A stretch of 64,000 nucleotides of DNA from Lacipirellula limnantheis (GTDB taxonomy: Bacteria > Planctomycetota > Planctomycetia > Pirellulales > Lacipirellulaceae): contig NZ_CP036339.1 of NCBI RefSeq assembly GCF_007746075.1, forward strand, positions 3,377,786 to 3,441,785. Direction: 5' to 3'. Shown here in pieces: positions 36,492 to 46,100 of this stretch. The notes under the pieces are model-generated. The model was given only the letters and a program-made list of their open reading frames with translations, searched no databases and was not told the DNA's origin. Each line of letters opens with the position of its first letter. The first letter of the stretch is position 1. The position numbers and the translations under genes were made by a program.

Positions 36492-38610
36492 AGACAAATT
36501 CGTTCGTGTTGAGCAGCACGCGACAAATGGCGGCCAGACCATCTCCCGCCGTGGTCGATACTGCGAGCGCCCGCATCCGTTCGGATTCTTCAGGCGCTGG
36601 CTCGCGGCCGAGCGCGATCTTGAAAGCCAGCGGGATCTGGGCCGCCAGCGAGTCGCCCCCCTCCTGGCGGATGCGGACGGCAAAGTGTCGAGCTTCTTCG
36701 TTGGCGAAGCGTCCGTTGTACATTGTCAAAGCCTGAAAGGGGGTGGTGGAATTCTGCCTCCGGTCGCGCGTGCCATCGCAAACCACGGAGTCGAACGTTT
36801 GCATCAACGGCATGGTCATCGAGCGCTGTTGATAGATGTAAATGCTACGCTTGCGACCCTCCGGCCCGTCCTGCGTATTCCACTTGCCTTCATCCCAGCT
36901 GACCGCCTCGGCCACCCCCTCGGGGAGCGGCGGAAAAATCGGCAGCCCAAATTGCTCAGGGTTCAAGCGCCCGCTGACCGCCAGCACGGCGTCGCGCACC
37001 GCCTCGGCCTCCAGGCGCCGCGAGCGGAAGTGCCAGAACAGGAGATTTTCGGGATCAGCCTCCTCCGCTTGGGGGTCGGTGTGTTTGGACGATTGGCGAT
37101 ATGTTTGGGAGTTGAGGATCAACCGGTGCATGGCCTTGACGCTCCACTTTGAAGCGGTGAACTGCCGTGCCATCCAATCGAGCAATTCGGGATGCGAGGC
37201 GCCCCCGCCGAGTTTGCCGAAATCGCTGGGCGTAGCCACGATCCCGCGGCCAAAGTGCCAACCCCACAGGCGATTAACCATCACTCGCGCCGTCATCGGG
37301 TTGTCGCTGCTGACGATCCACTCGGCGAGCGCCAGCCGGCGGCTTCGGGTTGGCCAGCGCTTGAACGGATCGAGGCGGATCGTCGCTGGATCCTGATGGC
37401 CCGCGATGACGCTGGGAAAGCCGGCTTCGACCACCTCGCCAGGGTGGTTCCATTCGCCGCGGATCATCACGCGGGACTCCGGCACGCCAGGCTCGTACGG
37501 AGGTCCATAGGAGTGACGCAGCGACATGGCATAGGGCTGCAGGCGCAAGATGTCCTGCTCCAGGAATCTGAAGCGCCCTTTTGCTTCCTTGAGCCGCTGC
37601 CCCTGTTCCTCGGTGAGGTCAACCCTAGGGTCCGCTCTCTTGCCGGCTTCCTCGATCTTTTCGATTTCCTCGATGACCGTGCGTTGCTTTTTCAACTCAT
37701 CATGACGCTGAGCCGTGAGCTTCGCCGCCCATTCTTTCTCGCCATGGCGGTAAAACTCCGCGGGTATCGGCCCGCCTAGTTGGAATGCATCGCCCTCCGC
37801 TGGGCGCGGAATCGCGACCGTCGAAAAGAAGGCCTTCATGCGATAGAAGTCCTTCGTCGGAATGCGGTCGTATTTGTGATCGTGACATTGCGCGCAGCCA
37901 ATCGTCAGGCCGAGGAATACGGAACTGACCGTGGAGGTCATTTCGCTCAACAGCTCGTGGCGGGATGCATCGCCGCGAGGCTCGGTGAACGGCGCCAGGC
38001 GGAGAAACGTCAGCGCTACGGTTGGTTCGGGCTTCGGCTTGGGGAGGTCGCCCGCCCCCATAACATCCTCCGTTTCGTCACCCGCGATTTGGTCGATGAT
38101 GAATTCGTCATACGGTTTGTCCTGGTTAAAGGAATCGATGACGTAATCCCGATAACGCCAGGCGTTTGGCAAATCAGGATCCCCTTCGTAGCCGGCAGTG
38201 TCGGCGTAGCGGGCCAGGTCGAGCCAGAAACGCGCCCAGCGTTCGCCATAGCGCGTGTCGGCAAGCAGCTTGTCCACCAGCTTTTCATACGCCCTGGGGT
38301 CGGCGTCGCTCACAAAGGATTCAACCTCCGCGGGCGTCGGCGGCAGTCCGATCAAATCGAAATAAACCCGCCGAACGAGCGTGCGCGGGGATGCTTGGGG
38401 AGCGAGCGAGAGGCCCTTGTCCTCGAGGCGGGCGAGGATGAATTTGTCGATCCCGTTGGAGACTCGGTCAGCGTGCTGGACCTCGGGTGGTTTGACGTCG
38501 CCAAGCGCGACGAAGGGCCAGGCCTTGGGCGGATCGATCGCGGGCTCTCCGGCGAAGGAACCCATCGCAAGTCCGCACATCGCTAGAACACTTGAGATGA
38601 CAAGTTTCAT
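36481..38610 (-). CDS. DUF1549/DUF1553 protein lacking the N-terminal cytochrome domain
   Basis: 709 residues, signal peptide 1-20 (MKLVISSVLAMCGLAMGSFA). The mature part begins directly with DUF1549 (GIDKFILARLEDKGLSLAPQ, LVRRVYFDLIGLPPTPAEVE, RYGERWARFWLDLARYADTA). The internal C-A-Q-C-H motif (IGCAQCHDHKYDRIPTKDFY) is kept. A helical insert near 305-350 is rich in Glu and Lys and may be a coiled coil. DUF1553 follows (TARVMVNRLWGWHFGRGIVA, AEAVRDAVLAVSGRLN) and ends in LLNTNEFVYVH. The PSCyt1 cytochrome c domain present in the 28512 paralogue is absent, so a haem-bearing partner may be encoded elsewhere. It overlaps the DUF1501 gene. Confidence 0.9.
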   Translation of the reverse strand: MKLVISSVLAMCGLAMGSFAGEPAIDPPKAWPFVALGDVKPPEVQHADRVSNGIDKFILARLEDKGLSLAPQASPRTLVRRVYFDLIGLPPTPAEVESFVSDADPRAYEKLVDKLLADTRYGERWARFWLDLARYADTAGYEGDPDLPNAWRYRDYVIDSFNQDKPYDEFIIDQIAGDETEDVMGAGDLPKPKPEPTVALTFLRLAPFTEPRGDASRHELLSEMTSTVSSVFLGLTIGCAQCHDHKYDRIPTKDFYRMKAFFSTVAIPRPAEGDAFQLGGPIPAEFYRHGEKEWAAKLTAQRHDELKKQRTVIEEIEKIEEAGKRADPRVDLTEEQGQRLKEAKGRFRFLEQDILRLQPYAMSLRHSYGPPYEPGVPESRVMIRGEWNHPGEVVEAGFPSVIAGHQDPATIRLDPFKRWPTRSRRLALAEWIVSSDNPMTARVMVNRLWGWHFGRGIVATPSDFGKLGGGASHPELLDWMARQFTASKWSVKAMHRLILNSQTYRQSSKHTDPQAEEADPENLLFWHFRSRRLEAEAVRDAVLAVSGRLNPEQFGLPIFPPLPEGVAEAVSWDEGKWNTQDGPEGRKRSIYIYQQRSMTMPLMQTFDSVVCDGTRDRRQNSTTPFQALTMYNGRFANEEARHFAVRIRQEGGDSLAAQIPLAFKIALGREPAPEESERMRALAVSTTAGDGLAAICRVLLNTNEFVYVH

Positions 38611-38800
38611 TTAAGCTAGTTTAGCAGATGATGTCGGATCCTTCCTTGCGTTAGGGCAGACGTTCTTGCTCAGCATCAGCCGGCCAATCGAAGACAGATC
38701 CGCCTCTGAAGGATCATCGCCGATCGCTTTGGCTTCCAGGAGCAGGACGCGGACTTGGGCGCGGTCGATGCATGCGATCCCATCGCTCCGGGCGGCTGGG
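38611..38800 (-). pseudogene. Possible relative of the small protein at 8867
   Basis: The minus frame ending at 38611 reads IACIDRAQVRVLLLEAKAIG, then DDPSEADLSSIGRLMLSKN. This aligns with DRALLSAAKAITEDPSTAGG, then KLDRLYVLRDAC of the 8867 protein (shared R-x-L-L, A-K-A-I, D-P-S and the spacing to R-L). It lacks the basic C-terminal third of that protein and a clear start, so it is probably a truncated or diverged copy. The upstream part of the open frame is arginine-rich and not credible. Confidence 0.35.
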
Positions 38801-39035
38801 TTCGCCCCTCGATTACAGCGTCGCACTCTGCCGCGTCCCCTGGTCGGCAACGGCATCATCCCCCGGCGTTTCCCGGCCTGACCGCATTCTGGACGTCGCC
38901 GAGGCTTCACCGTAGTTAACGTTGGTACATCATGCGGAGGGCTTCGCGTTGTGCCTTGACCTGCTCTGAACTCCGCCCCCAATGAGGTACCATGGAGCAG
39001 GCCCCGCCCATGACCTCGCCAGGACTGACAACAAC
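38801..39035. other. Upstream region of corA
   Basis: Between divergent genes; presumed corA promoter. No regulatory element such as an M-box could be recognised. Confidence 0.3.
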
Positions 39036-40055
39036 GTGACTCCCGAGAGTTCCGCACACGCGTCGCCGGCGCCGCCGAGCAGCGTCATCAACTCCGCAGC
39101 GTACTGCAACGGCGTGCGCGTGGCGTTCGTGCCAATCCCCGACTTAGGGGACGCCTGGCGTCACTCCGATCGTTTCTTCTGGGTCGGGCTGTACGAACCG
39201 TCGGAGCCGCTGCTTGCTCATATTCAGCAAGCGTTTGGTCTCCACGACCTGGCGATCGAAGACGCGCATCAAGCGCACCAGCGGCCCAAACTGGAGATCT
39301 ACGACGATTCCATGTTCGTCGTCCTGCGCACCGCGCGACTTTGTGCGGACGGCGAACACCGCATCGAATTCGGGGAGACTCATGTGTTCGTCGGCCCCCG
39401 CTATGTGGTAACGGTGCGGCACGGATCGTTGCAGTCGCACGTCGGCCTCCGCGCCCGCTGCGAGGCCTCGCCCCACATGTTGGCGCAGGGGGAGGGCTTC
39501 GTGCTCCACGCGCTCATGGACTTTATCGTCGATCAATATTTTCCGATCCTCGATGCACTTCAGGATGAATTGGATGAGTTGGAAGAGCAGATCTTCAGCG
39601 GCACGTTCGTCAGGAGCGTGACGGCCCGGCTCTATCACTTGCGGCGCGATTTGCTGGGGCTGAAGCAAGCCGTGACGCCGCTGATCGACGTGTTGGCCCG
39701 ACTCTCGCGGAGCACATCGCAGCTGATTCCGCCGCACACGCAGCCGTACTTCCAGGACGTGCATGACCACGTGGTGCGAATTGCGGAACTGATCAACAAT
39801 TTGGAGCAACTCTCCCATATTGCTCTGGAGGCCAAATTCGCGCTTATCTCCGTTGCGCAAAACGAGGATACGAAGCGCCTTGCCGCCTGGGCCGCCATCA
39901 TCGCGGTTCCCACGTTGATCGCGGGTCTCTATGGCATGAATTTCGACTTCATGCCGGAAACGAAGTGGGTTTACGGCTACCCTGTGGCCGTCCTCGCGAT
40001 GCTGACCATCTGCGGCCTGCTATATCGCTGGTTTCGTAAGGTCAAGTGGCTCTAG
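39036..40055 (+). CDS. corA: CorA-type magnesium/cobalt channel
   Basis: 339 residues from a GTG at 39036; an ATG at 38982 in the same frame would add 18 residues and is a possible start. The long acidic N-terminal cytoplasmic domain is of normal length, and its helical part (DFIVDQYFPILDALQDELDE) matches the willow helices. Two membrane helices follow near the C-terminus, the first ending in the diagnostic YGMNF selectivity motif (LIAGLYGMNFDFMPE), the second [19 protein letters not shown], and a basic end FRKVKWL. The protein forms a pentameric Mg2+/Co2+ channel in the inner membrane (family knowledge). The last 38 codons and the downstream region recur at 13886, see the repeat entries. Confidence 0.92.
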   Translation: MTPESSAHASPAPPSSVINSAAYCNGVRVAFVPIPDLGDAWRHSDRFFWVGLYEPSEPLLAHIQQAFGLHDLAIEDAHQAHQRPKLEIYDDSMFVVLRTARLCADGEHRIEFGETHVFVGPRYVVTVRHGSLQSHVGLRARCEASPHMLAQGEGFVLHALMDFIVDQYFPILDALQDELDELEEQIFSGTFVRSVTARLYHLRRDLLGLKQAVTPLIDVLARLSRSTSQLIPPHTQPYFQDVHDHVVRIAELINNLEQLSHIALEAKFALISVAQNEDTKRLAAWAAIIAVPTLIAGLYGMNFDFMPETKWVYGYPVAVLAMLTICGLLYRWFRKVKWL

Positions 40056-40140
40056 CGGGGCCCGCTGCGGGCCTGCCGGGCGGAAGCGCCTATCCGTCGG
40101 CCACGGCACGCGATAGCCCCGATTTAATTCGGTCGCCGCG
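40052..40140 (+). repeat. corA-downstream dispersed repeat, copy 3
   Basis: It directly follows the corA stop codon: CGGGGCCCGCTGCGGGCC, then TGCCGGGCGGAAGCGCC and TATCCGTCGGCCACGGC, ending GCGATAGCCCCG and TTCGGTCGC. The ends CGGGGC and GCCCCG can pair, enclosing an inner stem CGGA/TCCG. In copy 2 the same positions read CAGAGGC and GCCCTG, keeping most pairs despite base changes. That points to a structured RNA or REP-like element; it could serve as the corA terminator. Confidence 0.7.
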
Positions 40141-40231
40141 GGAAAGGGATCGATCCGTTGAGAGCAGCACGAGCAGCTTCGGTAACGATGGCGGTGTTCA
40201 TTGATTGCTCGTTTCACGGAGCGCGAGCGAC

Positions 40232-40354
40232 GCCTAACGACCAAGCTCAGCGACCGCCGAGCAGCGAACCTGGATCGCAGTGAACGTGTTCAAGCGTACT
40301 TCATCGTCAATCGCAGAGCGGCGCGGCAATTCGCTGCAGCGCTCCGCTTAGCCC
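40232..40354 (-). mobile_element. attC-like recombination site, downstream of ankyrin gene
   Basis: Read on the minus strand, the site begins GGGCTAAG and ends CGTTAGGC, the latter an exact match to the R' core GTTRRRY of integron attC sites. The arms are imperfect inverted repeats: the left arm GCGCTGCAGCGAATTGCCG pairs with the right arm CGGCGGTCGCTGAGCTTGG, with a spacer containing GAACACGTTC. It starts six bases after the ankyrin stop codon, the compact spacing of a gene cassette. A second site of the same length and sequence type is at 40706. Confidence 0.65.
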
Positions 40355-40360
40355 GCCTCG

Positions 40361-40687
40361 TCATCTCTCCATCCTCCGCAGCATCTCAACTATCTGGAAG
40401 CTCTCGGCGGTGTAAGCGCCCATCCGATACTCGCCATACCAGTAAGCGATCATCTCTGCTGTATAGCCGAGCTTGTCCTTCGGGGTCGGATCAGCTCCGG
40501 CCCTGAGCAAGATCTCGACAATTTCTGGTGCTCCGGCTTTGGCGGCAACCATCAGCGGCGTCTTGCCTTCGTCGTCCAAAGTCTTGAGGTCTGCACCCTC
40601 ACTCAGCAATGCCTGAACTCGAACGGCATCCCGACGAACAATAGCGTCTCGCAGCGCCGAATCTTTCTCTTCTTTGGTGCGTGTCAT
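40361..40687 (-). CDS. Ankyrin-repeat protein, probable integron cassette gene
   Basis: 108 residues, soluble. It carries about three ankyrin repeats: SALRDAIVRRDAVRVQALLS, then EGADLKTLDDEGKTPLMVAA, then KAGAPEIVEILLRAGADPTP. The hallmark D-x-x-G-x-T-P-L-x-x-A-A is complete in the middle repeat. The last 30 residues are a partial repeat with LGYTAEMIAYWYGEYRM. Ankyrin repeats mediate protein binding; the partner is unknown. The gene fills the space between two attC-like sites (18 bases from the upstream one, six bases from the downstream one), with no ribosome-binding site visible. Cassette ORFs often lack promoters of their own. Confidence 0.75.
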   Translation of the reverse strand: MTRTKEEKDSALRDAIVRRDAVRVQALLSEGADLKTLDDEGKTPLMVAAKAGAPEIVEILLRAGADPTPKDKLGYTAEMIAYWYGEYRMGAYTAESFQIVEMLRRMER

Positions 40688-40705
40688 AGGTGCATTTGTC
40701 GAGTG

Positions 40706-40827
40706 GGCAAACGGCCAAGCTCAAGGACCACCGGGCGGCGAACGTGGAGTGCAGCGAACATGTGCAAGTTTTCATTTATTGTCAATCGCGGGGCAGGGCG
40801 GTGGTTCGCTACAGCAACACATTGGGC
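40706..40827 (-). mobile_element. attC-like recombination site, upstream of ankyrin gene
   Basis: On the minus strand the site begins GCCCAAT and ends GTTTGCC, both close to the attC core consensus (RYYYAAC and GTTRRRY). Arms such as GCGAACCACCGCCC and GGTGGTCCTTGAGCTTGGCC form an imperfect hairpin. The central part (CGCGATTGACAATAAATG, then TTCGCTGCACTCCACGTTCG) matches the 40232 site (CTGCGATTGACGATGAAG), so both belong to one attC family. No integrase gene is present nearby. Confidence 0.65.
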
Positions 40828-41186
40828 GGCCGCACCGGCGCGCGAGGCCATTGCTGGCTGCGCAACTTGACCTGCCCCACGGGTAGTGAACCAATCGAAC
40901 GAGGCTGAATTGCTTCTGGCGCCGGAGCCCGGTAGCCCAAGGAACTGTTGGGCCGGACAGCGTTGAAGCGCCGCCGCCAGCGCTCGATGAGAGCAACGAA
41001 CGATCAAAGCCGCGATCGCCGGCGTCATTGCAGGCTGCTAAGAAAAAGTCTATTGGTCGGATTGGATTAACGGCGTCGATGGTTCCGTGTGAGGGGAAAA
41101 GCAGCGGAATTGGGAACGACCAACCCGAGTTGCCTAGTTTTCCAGAGGGCCATAGACTGTTAGGGTCTAGGCACTTAGGGATGGAC
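40828..41186. other. Intergenic region, nothing recognised
   Basis: About 360 bases between the cassette and the metal cluster; presumed promoter of the cluster. No third attC-like site was seen. Confidence 0.35.
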
Positions 41187-41648
41187 ATGTACCGTCGACT
41201 GATCACAGCATGCGTTTTAGCAGGTTTTCTCGCTGCCCAATGGGCAGCGAGTCCGCACTCGCATGGCGTGTCGACGGACTCGTCGCACGACGATGCTCCG
41301 CATGTTCATGTTCCGTTTAGTCACCATGGGCACGACCACTCGCACGCTGGCTGCCACGCCCACCCCCATCGATCGGAATGCGATGCTGCTGAGCAGCAGG
41401 GCGTGAGCAACGCAGACCGGCATGACGGGGACGCGGTTTATTTCGCGGGCGGCAGCACTGAATCGGTCGTCAACGCCATTCAAAAGTGCCCAGACCAATC
41501 TCCGTCCACGCAACTGCCGGCGATTTCGGCCGACGTCTGTTTGCTCAATGAATCTTCGACGGCATCGATTGTGAATGTGCCAAAGGCTCCAGATAACGGC
41601 GCCCCTTCGTGCGCTCGTTTTCTCTCTCTGCGGTCGCTCCGCATCTGA
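41187..41648 (+). CDS. Histidine-rich exported protein of the metal-efflux cluster
   Basis: 153 residues from MYRRLITACVLAGFLAAQWA; an AGGG lies about 7 bases upstream. Signal peptide about 1-22. The mature N-terminus is extremely histidine-rich (SPHSHGVSTDSSHDDAPHVH, then VPFSHHGHDHSHAGCHAHPH), suited to binding Zn, Cu, Co or Ni in the periplasm. The second half is not recognised and includes three cysteines. It starts the cluster that continues with the RND adaptor and pump, 123 bases downstream, so a metal-buffering or delivery role is inferred. The longest frame starts at 41028 but has no support there. Confidence 0.65.
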   Translation: MYRRLITACVLAGFLAAQWAASPHSHGVSTDSSHDDAPHVHVPFSHHGHDHSHAGCHAHPHRSECDAAEQQGVSNADRHDGDAVYFAGGSTESVVNAIQKCPDQSPSTQLPAISADVCLLNESSTASIVNVPKAPDNGAPSCARFLSLRSLRI

Positions 41649-41771
41649 ATCGGCTGGTCATTCTTCGTGATGACCGCAGCTGGATTTGCTCCTTGCTGTC
41701 TTGCCAACGCGATGCGTTCTTCAAGCATCCGTCTCTGATCCGAATTCACCATGTTTGTTGATAGGTGCGAT

Positions 41772-43160
41772 ATGGCGCCAAAAGTCATTGCCGCCGGTTT
41801 GCTGGCCGCTATCGGACTCGCCGGCTGGCGGGGCTGGAAGAATTACCAGTCCATGCCGGCCGCAGCGACAGCCGAGAAACCGGTAGGTTCGACGGCAGTA
41901 GCGGGCGCCGTTCCCGTGAGGATTAGCCCGCAAGCCAAGGCAAACATGAGCTTAGTCTCATCGCCTTTGAAGCCGACGACCTACTGGCGTACTGTCGAGT
42001 TTCCAGGCGTCATTGTCGAACGGCCTGGCGTGACACGCCGTGGAGTCGTAGCCCCGATTACTGGCGTGGTCACTAAGCTTCACGCCTTCCCCGGCGACAT
42101 TGTCGCAGCCAGTGCTCCGTTGGCGACTTTGCGACTGCTCAGCGATTCCGTCTACAACTCGCAGCTCGAACTTTTCAAGGCGACGAAGGATTCGGAGATT
42201 GCCCAGAGCCAAATTGAAAGGCTCAACGATGCGGCCCAGTCGGGAGCGTTGCCCAAGTCGCGGTTGATTGACGTTCAGAACGAGCTGGAGCGGCTGACCG
42301 CGAGAATTCATGCTTACCGCCAAGACCTTCAGGCGAGGGGGCTGCCAGCCGAGCAAATCGACGCCGCTGCCGATGGTGAGTTTCTCACCGAGATTCTCGT
42401 GCGGGCCCCCGGCGAAAAAGAATCGACGGCCGTCGCAAAGCGTAGTGCCGGCGAAGCAGTCACTAGTCAGGAGCCCGAACCGTTTTCCTTCGAAGTTGAG
42501 TCACTAGGCGCTGAGCTTGGGCAACAAGTCGCGGCCGGCGACGTCCTCTTCAATCTTGCCGACCATAGCGAACTGTTGATTGAAGGGCGTGGCTTCAAAG
42601 ACGACCTCCCTCTCATACAAACGGCGATTAAGAACGGCTGGAATGTGGAGGTCGAGTTTCCTCACGCGACCGAAGGAGACTGGCCCGAAATCCCGCATGA
42701 CTTGCCGATAGACCACGTCGCTAATGCCGTCGACCCGGAGACGAGAACGTTCGGCTTTTACGCCGCTCTTGAGAATCAGCGGCAATCGTACTCGCGTAAT
42801 GGCAAGAATCGCCAGTTGTGGCGATTTCGGCCCGGTAGCCAGCTGAGGATTCGAGTTCCCGTTGAGAAATTTGAAAAGGCGTTCGTCGTCCCGCAGGCTG
42901 CGGTGGTGTGGGAAGGTCCTGAAGCCTTTGTCTTCCAGCAAGACGGTCAGTTCTATCACCGTCGACCAGCTCAGGTGCTGCACCAAGACAGGTTATTTAC
43001 CGTCCTGGCGGCCGACGCTGGGTTGCGTTCAGGAGACTACATCGCGCAGGGAGCGGCCGCGTCGCTTAACCGCGTCATGAAGTCTCAGGCACAGGAGGCG
43101 AGCGGGGCTCCCGCCGGGATGCACGTTCATCCAGACGGCACGACGCACGCAGCCCACTAG
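41772..43160 (+). CDS. RND efflux periplasmic adaptor, CusB/CzcB-like
   Basis: 462 residues from MAPKVIAAGLLAAIGLAGWR (an ATG at 41751 is the alternative; AGGTG precedes the chosen start). One N-terminal membrane/signal segment. The adaptor layout is complete: barrel-sandwich half RRGVVAPITGVVTKLHAFPG with the lipoyl-like hairpin, a helical hairpin (SQLELFKATKDSEIAQSQIE, then RLIDVQNELERLTARIHAYR), and the beta-barrel and membrane-proximal parts (HVANAVDPETRTFGFYAALE). The C-terminus ends MHVHPDGTTHAAH, a histidine tail that may bind metal. It links the inner-membrane pump encoded next to an outer-membrane channel that is not in this cluster. Spacing to the pump gene is 11 bases. Confidence 0.88.
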   Translation: MAPKVIAAGLLAAIGLAGWRGWKNYQSMPAAATAEKPVGSTAVAGAVPVRISPQAKANMSLVSSPLKPTTYWRTVEFPGVIVERPGVTRRGVVAPITGVVTKLHAFPGDIVAASAPLATLRLLSDSVYNSQLELFKATKDSEIAQSQIERLNDAAQSGALPKSRLIDVQNELERLTARIHAYRQDLQARGLPAEQIDAAADGEFLTEILVRAPGEKESTAVAKRSAGEAVTSQEPEPFSFEVESLGAELGQQVAAGDVLFNLADHSELLIEGRGFKDDLPLIQTAIKNGWNVEVEFPHATEGDWPEIPHDLPIDHVANAVDPETRTFGFYAALENQRQSYSRNGKNRQLWRFRPGSQLRIRVPVEKFEKAFVVPQAAVVWEGPEAFVFQQDGQFYHRRPAQVLHQDRLFTVLAADAGLRSGDYIAQGAAASLNRVMKSQAQEASGAPAGMHVHPDGTTHAAH

Positions 43161-43171
43161 GAACCTCACCG

Positions 43172-46100
43172 ATGCTGAATGCACTCATAAAACTCTCGCT
43201 GCGTTACCGCACGCTGGTCCTCGCTCTCAGCGTCACGCTGATGTTCTACGGCACCTATTTGGCGACGACGTTGCCCATCGATGTTTTCCCGGACCTCGAT
43301 CGGCCGCGGGTCGTCATCTTGACGGAATGCCCGGGACTTGCGACCGAAGAAGTCGAAACGCTGGTGACGCAGCCCATTGAAGTCGCGTTGCTCGGAGCAA
43401 GCGGCGTTCAAGCGGTGCGAAGCCAAAGTACGGCTGGCCTCAACGTCGTTTACATTGAATTCGACTGGACCACTGATGTCCGTGCGGCACGTCAGACGGT
43501 GCAGGAGCGGCTCTCGACGCTTACGGGCATTCTCCCGGAAGGCATCTTACCGCAAATGACGCCGACCGCCTCGATCATGGGACAAATCATCATCGGCGGC
43601 ATGTACCGTCAGAAGGGGCCTCGCGGCGGCGAACTCGTGCCGCTTGCGGAAAGCGGGTTCGTTGTCGAAGTGGTTGATTCACAGTCGCCGGAGCCTCAAT
43701 TAATGCTCTGGCAGCCTATCAAGCGCAATCACCCGGAGTCATGGAAGGCGGTCGACGTTGAACGAGTCGAATGGCTGCCGTTGGAAGAAGGAGAGCGTGA
43801 CCGTCGGGCCATCATCCATGTTGCCGGAAGGGCTCAGACAGTTGCGATTCCTGACGAACATGAACAGCAGATGGCGTTACGAACGCTCGCCGATTGGGTA
43901 ATTCGGCCGAGGTTGTTGAAAATCCCTGGCATCGCTGAAGTGTTCACTCAGGGGGGCGAACGAAAGCAGTACCAGATTTTGGTCAACCCGACATCGCTGC
44001 TTGAGTACGGCGTGTCGCTCCAAGAAGTGGAGCACGCTCTTCAAGAGAGCAACATCAACACCAGCGGCGGATTCGCGGTGCAGGGCGAATCTGAAAGGCC
44101 TATTCGCATCTTGGGCCGACTCGGTCCGCAGGAGCAGCGAGTTGCCAGTGACCTAAGAAAAGTTCCTGTCAAACGAAATGCTTCGCGTCCCATTCTGCTG
44201 GAAGACGTCGCCGAAGTGAGCGAAGGGGCTCAGTTCAAACGCGGAGACGGCAGCGTGAACGGCCGCCCGGGCGTCGTGTTTACGATTGCAAAGCAACCTC
44301 ACGTCGACACGCGAGCATTGACTGACCAAATTACATCGGCACTGGCGGACGTCGAGCAGTCTTTGCCCGCCGACATCGTCATCAACTCAGAGCTGTTCCG
44401 GCTCAAGAACTTCATCGACCGAGGTATCTTCAACGTCGGTGAAGCACTGGTCATTGGAGCCGTTCTTGTCGTCATCGTGCTTTTCCTCTTCTTGATGAAT
44501 CTTCGTACGACATTCATCACGTTGACGGCGATCCCGCTGTCGCTGGTGATTACAACGCTCGTCTTTCGCGTGTTGAGTCATCTGACCGGGACGCAACTCT
44601 CCATCAACGTCATGACGCTTGGCGGCATCGCAGTCGCGATGGGCGAGTTGGTTGATGACGCCATCGTGGATGTGGAGAATATTTTTCGCAGGCTACGCGA
44701 GAACAATGCGTTAGAACACCCCTTGCCGGCCATACGCGTGGTCTATGAGGCGAGCAAAGAAATCCGTAGTGCCATCGTGTTCGGCACGATAGTGGTAATT
44801 TTAGTTTTCCTGCCGCTCTTCGCCCTGTCGGGAGTCGAGGGCCGCCTCTTCGCACCGCTAGCCGTTGCGTACATCACGTCGATTCTTGCGTCATTGCTGG
44901 TGTCGCTGACGGTAACGCCAGTACTCAGTTTCTACCTGCTGCCCAATTCAAAGGCCGCTCATCGCGAAGGCGACGGGCCGTTGCTGCGAGCCTTAAAAGT
45001 CGCGGCAACGCCGCTGATTCGCTTGAGTATGGCTTGCCCAACGCTGTTGCTAATAGTCACTTGGTCGATGGTCGCGGTGGCTGGATGGCAACTGACGACG
45101 CTCGGCCGTGATTTTCTGCCGCCCTTTGACGAAGGCAGCATTCTCGTCAACGTCACGCTTCCCCCGGGTTCGTCTCTCGACGCTTCAAACCAAGTATCGC
45201 GGTTGATAGACGACAAATTTCGCGAGAGGCAGCGAACGGCTGAAAATCCCGACGGCGAAATCATTCACTTCGTGCGTCGCACGGGTCGGGCCGAGATGGA
45301 TGAACATGCCGCCCCGGTGAATTCCGGCGAATACATCCTCAGCATGAACCCGGCGGTGCAACATAGCCGCGACGAGGTCATTGCCGATTTGCTGGCGTCG
45401 CTTCGCGACGAAGTTCCTGGCGTAGACATCGAAGTGGAGCAGCCGCTGGCACATTTGATTAGTCACATGGTGTCGGGCGTGTACGCTCAGATTGCCATCA
45501 AGGTGGTCGGGGACGACCTGGATACGCTCCTTGGGACGGCGGAGCGAATTCGGTCTGTCGTCGGGGAAGTGCCGGGCGTCACGCCGCCGGTGGTAGAGCC
45601 GGTTCAGCAGACGGAAGAATTGCATATCGAATTGCGGAGCGACGACCTTGCCAAATTCGGCCTGACTCGCGGCTACGTCGCACGCGTGTTGCAGACCGCC
45701 TTGCAGGGCGACGTAGTGTCGCAGGTGTTGGAGGGCCAACGACGCTTTGATTTGCTCGTTCGATTGGAAGACGCAGCCCGGACAGATTACACGGCGCTGG
45801 GTCGCTTGCGAATTGAACTTCCTGACGGCGGGCAAGTGGAGCTTGCCGAACTCGCAGACATTTATTCAGGAGTTGGTCCGAATGCGGTGAATCGAGAAAA
45901 TGCCCGCCGTCGGATCGTCATTCGCTGCAACACTCAGGGCCGTGATTTGGCGAGTGCTGTGGCGGAAATTCAACAACGAGTTAGTGCTCAAGTCTCCATG
46001 CCGGAAGGCTACTTCGTCGAGTACGGCGGCCAATTTGAAAGCCAGCAGCACGCAACGCGACTGATTGGCGTCTTGGCGATCGTGTCTGCCATTGGCATGT

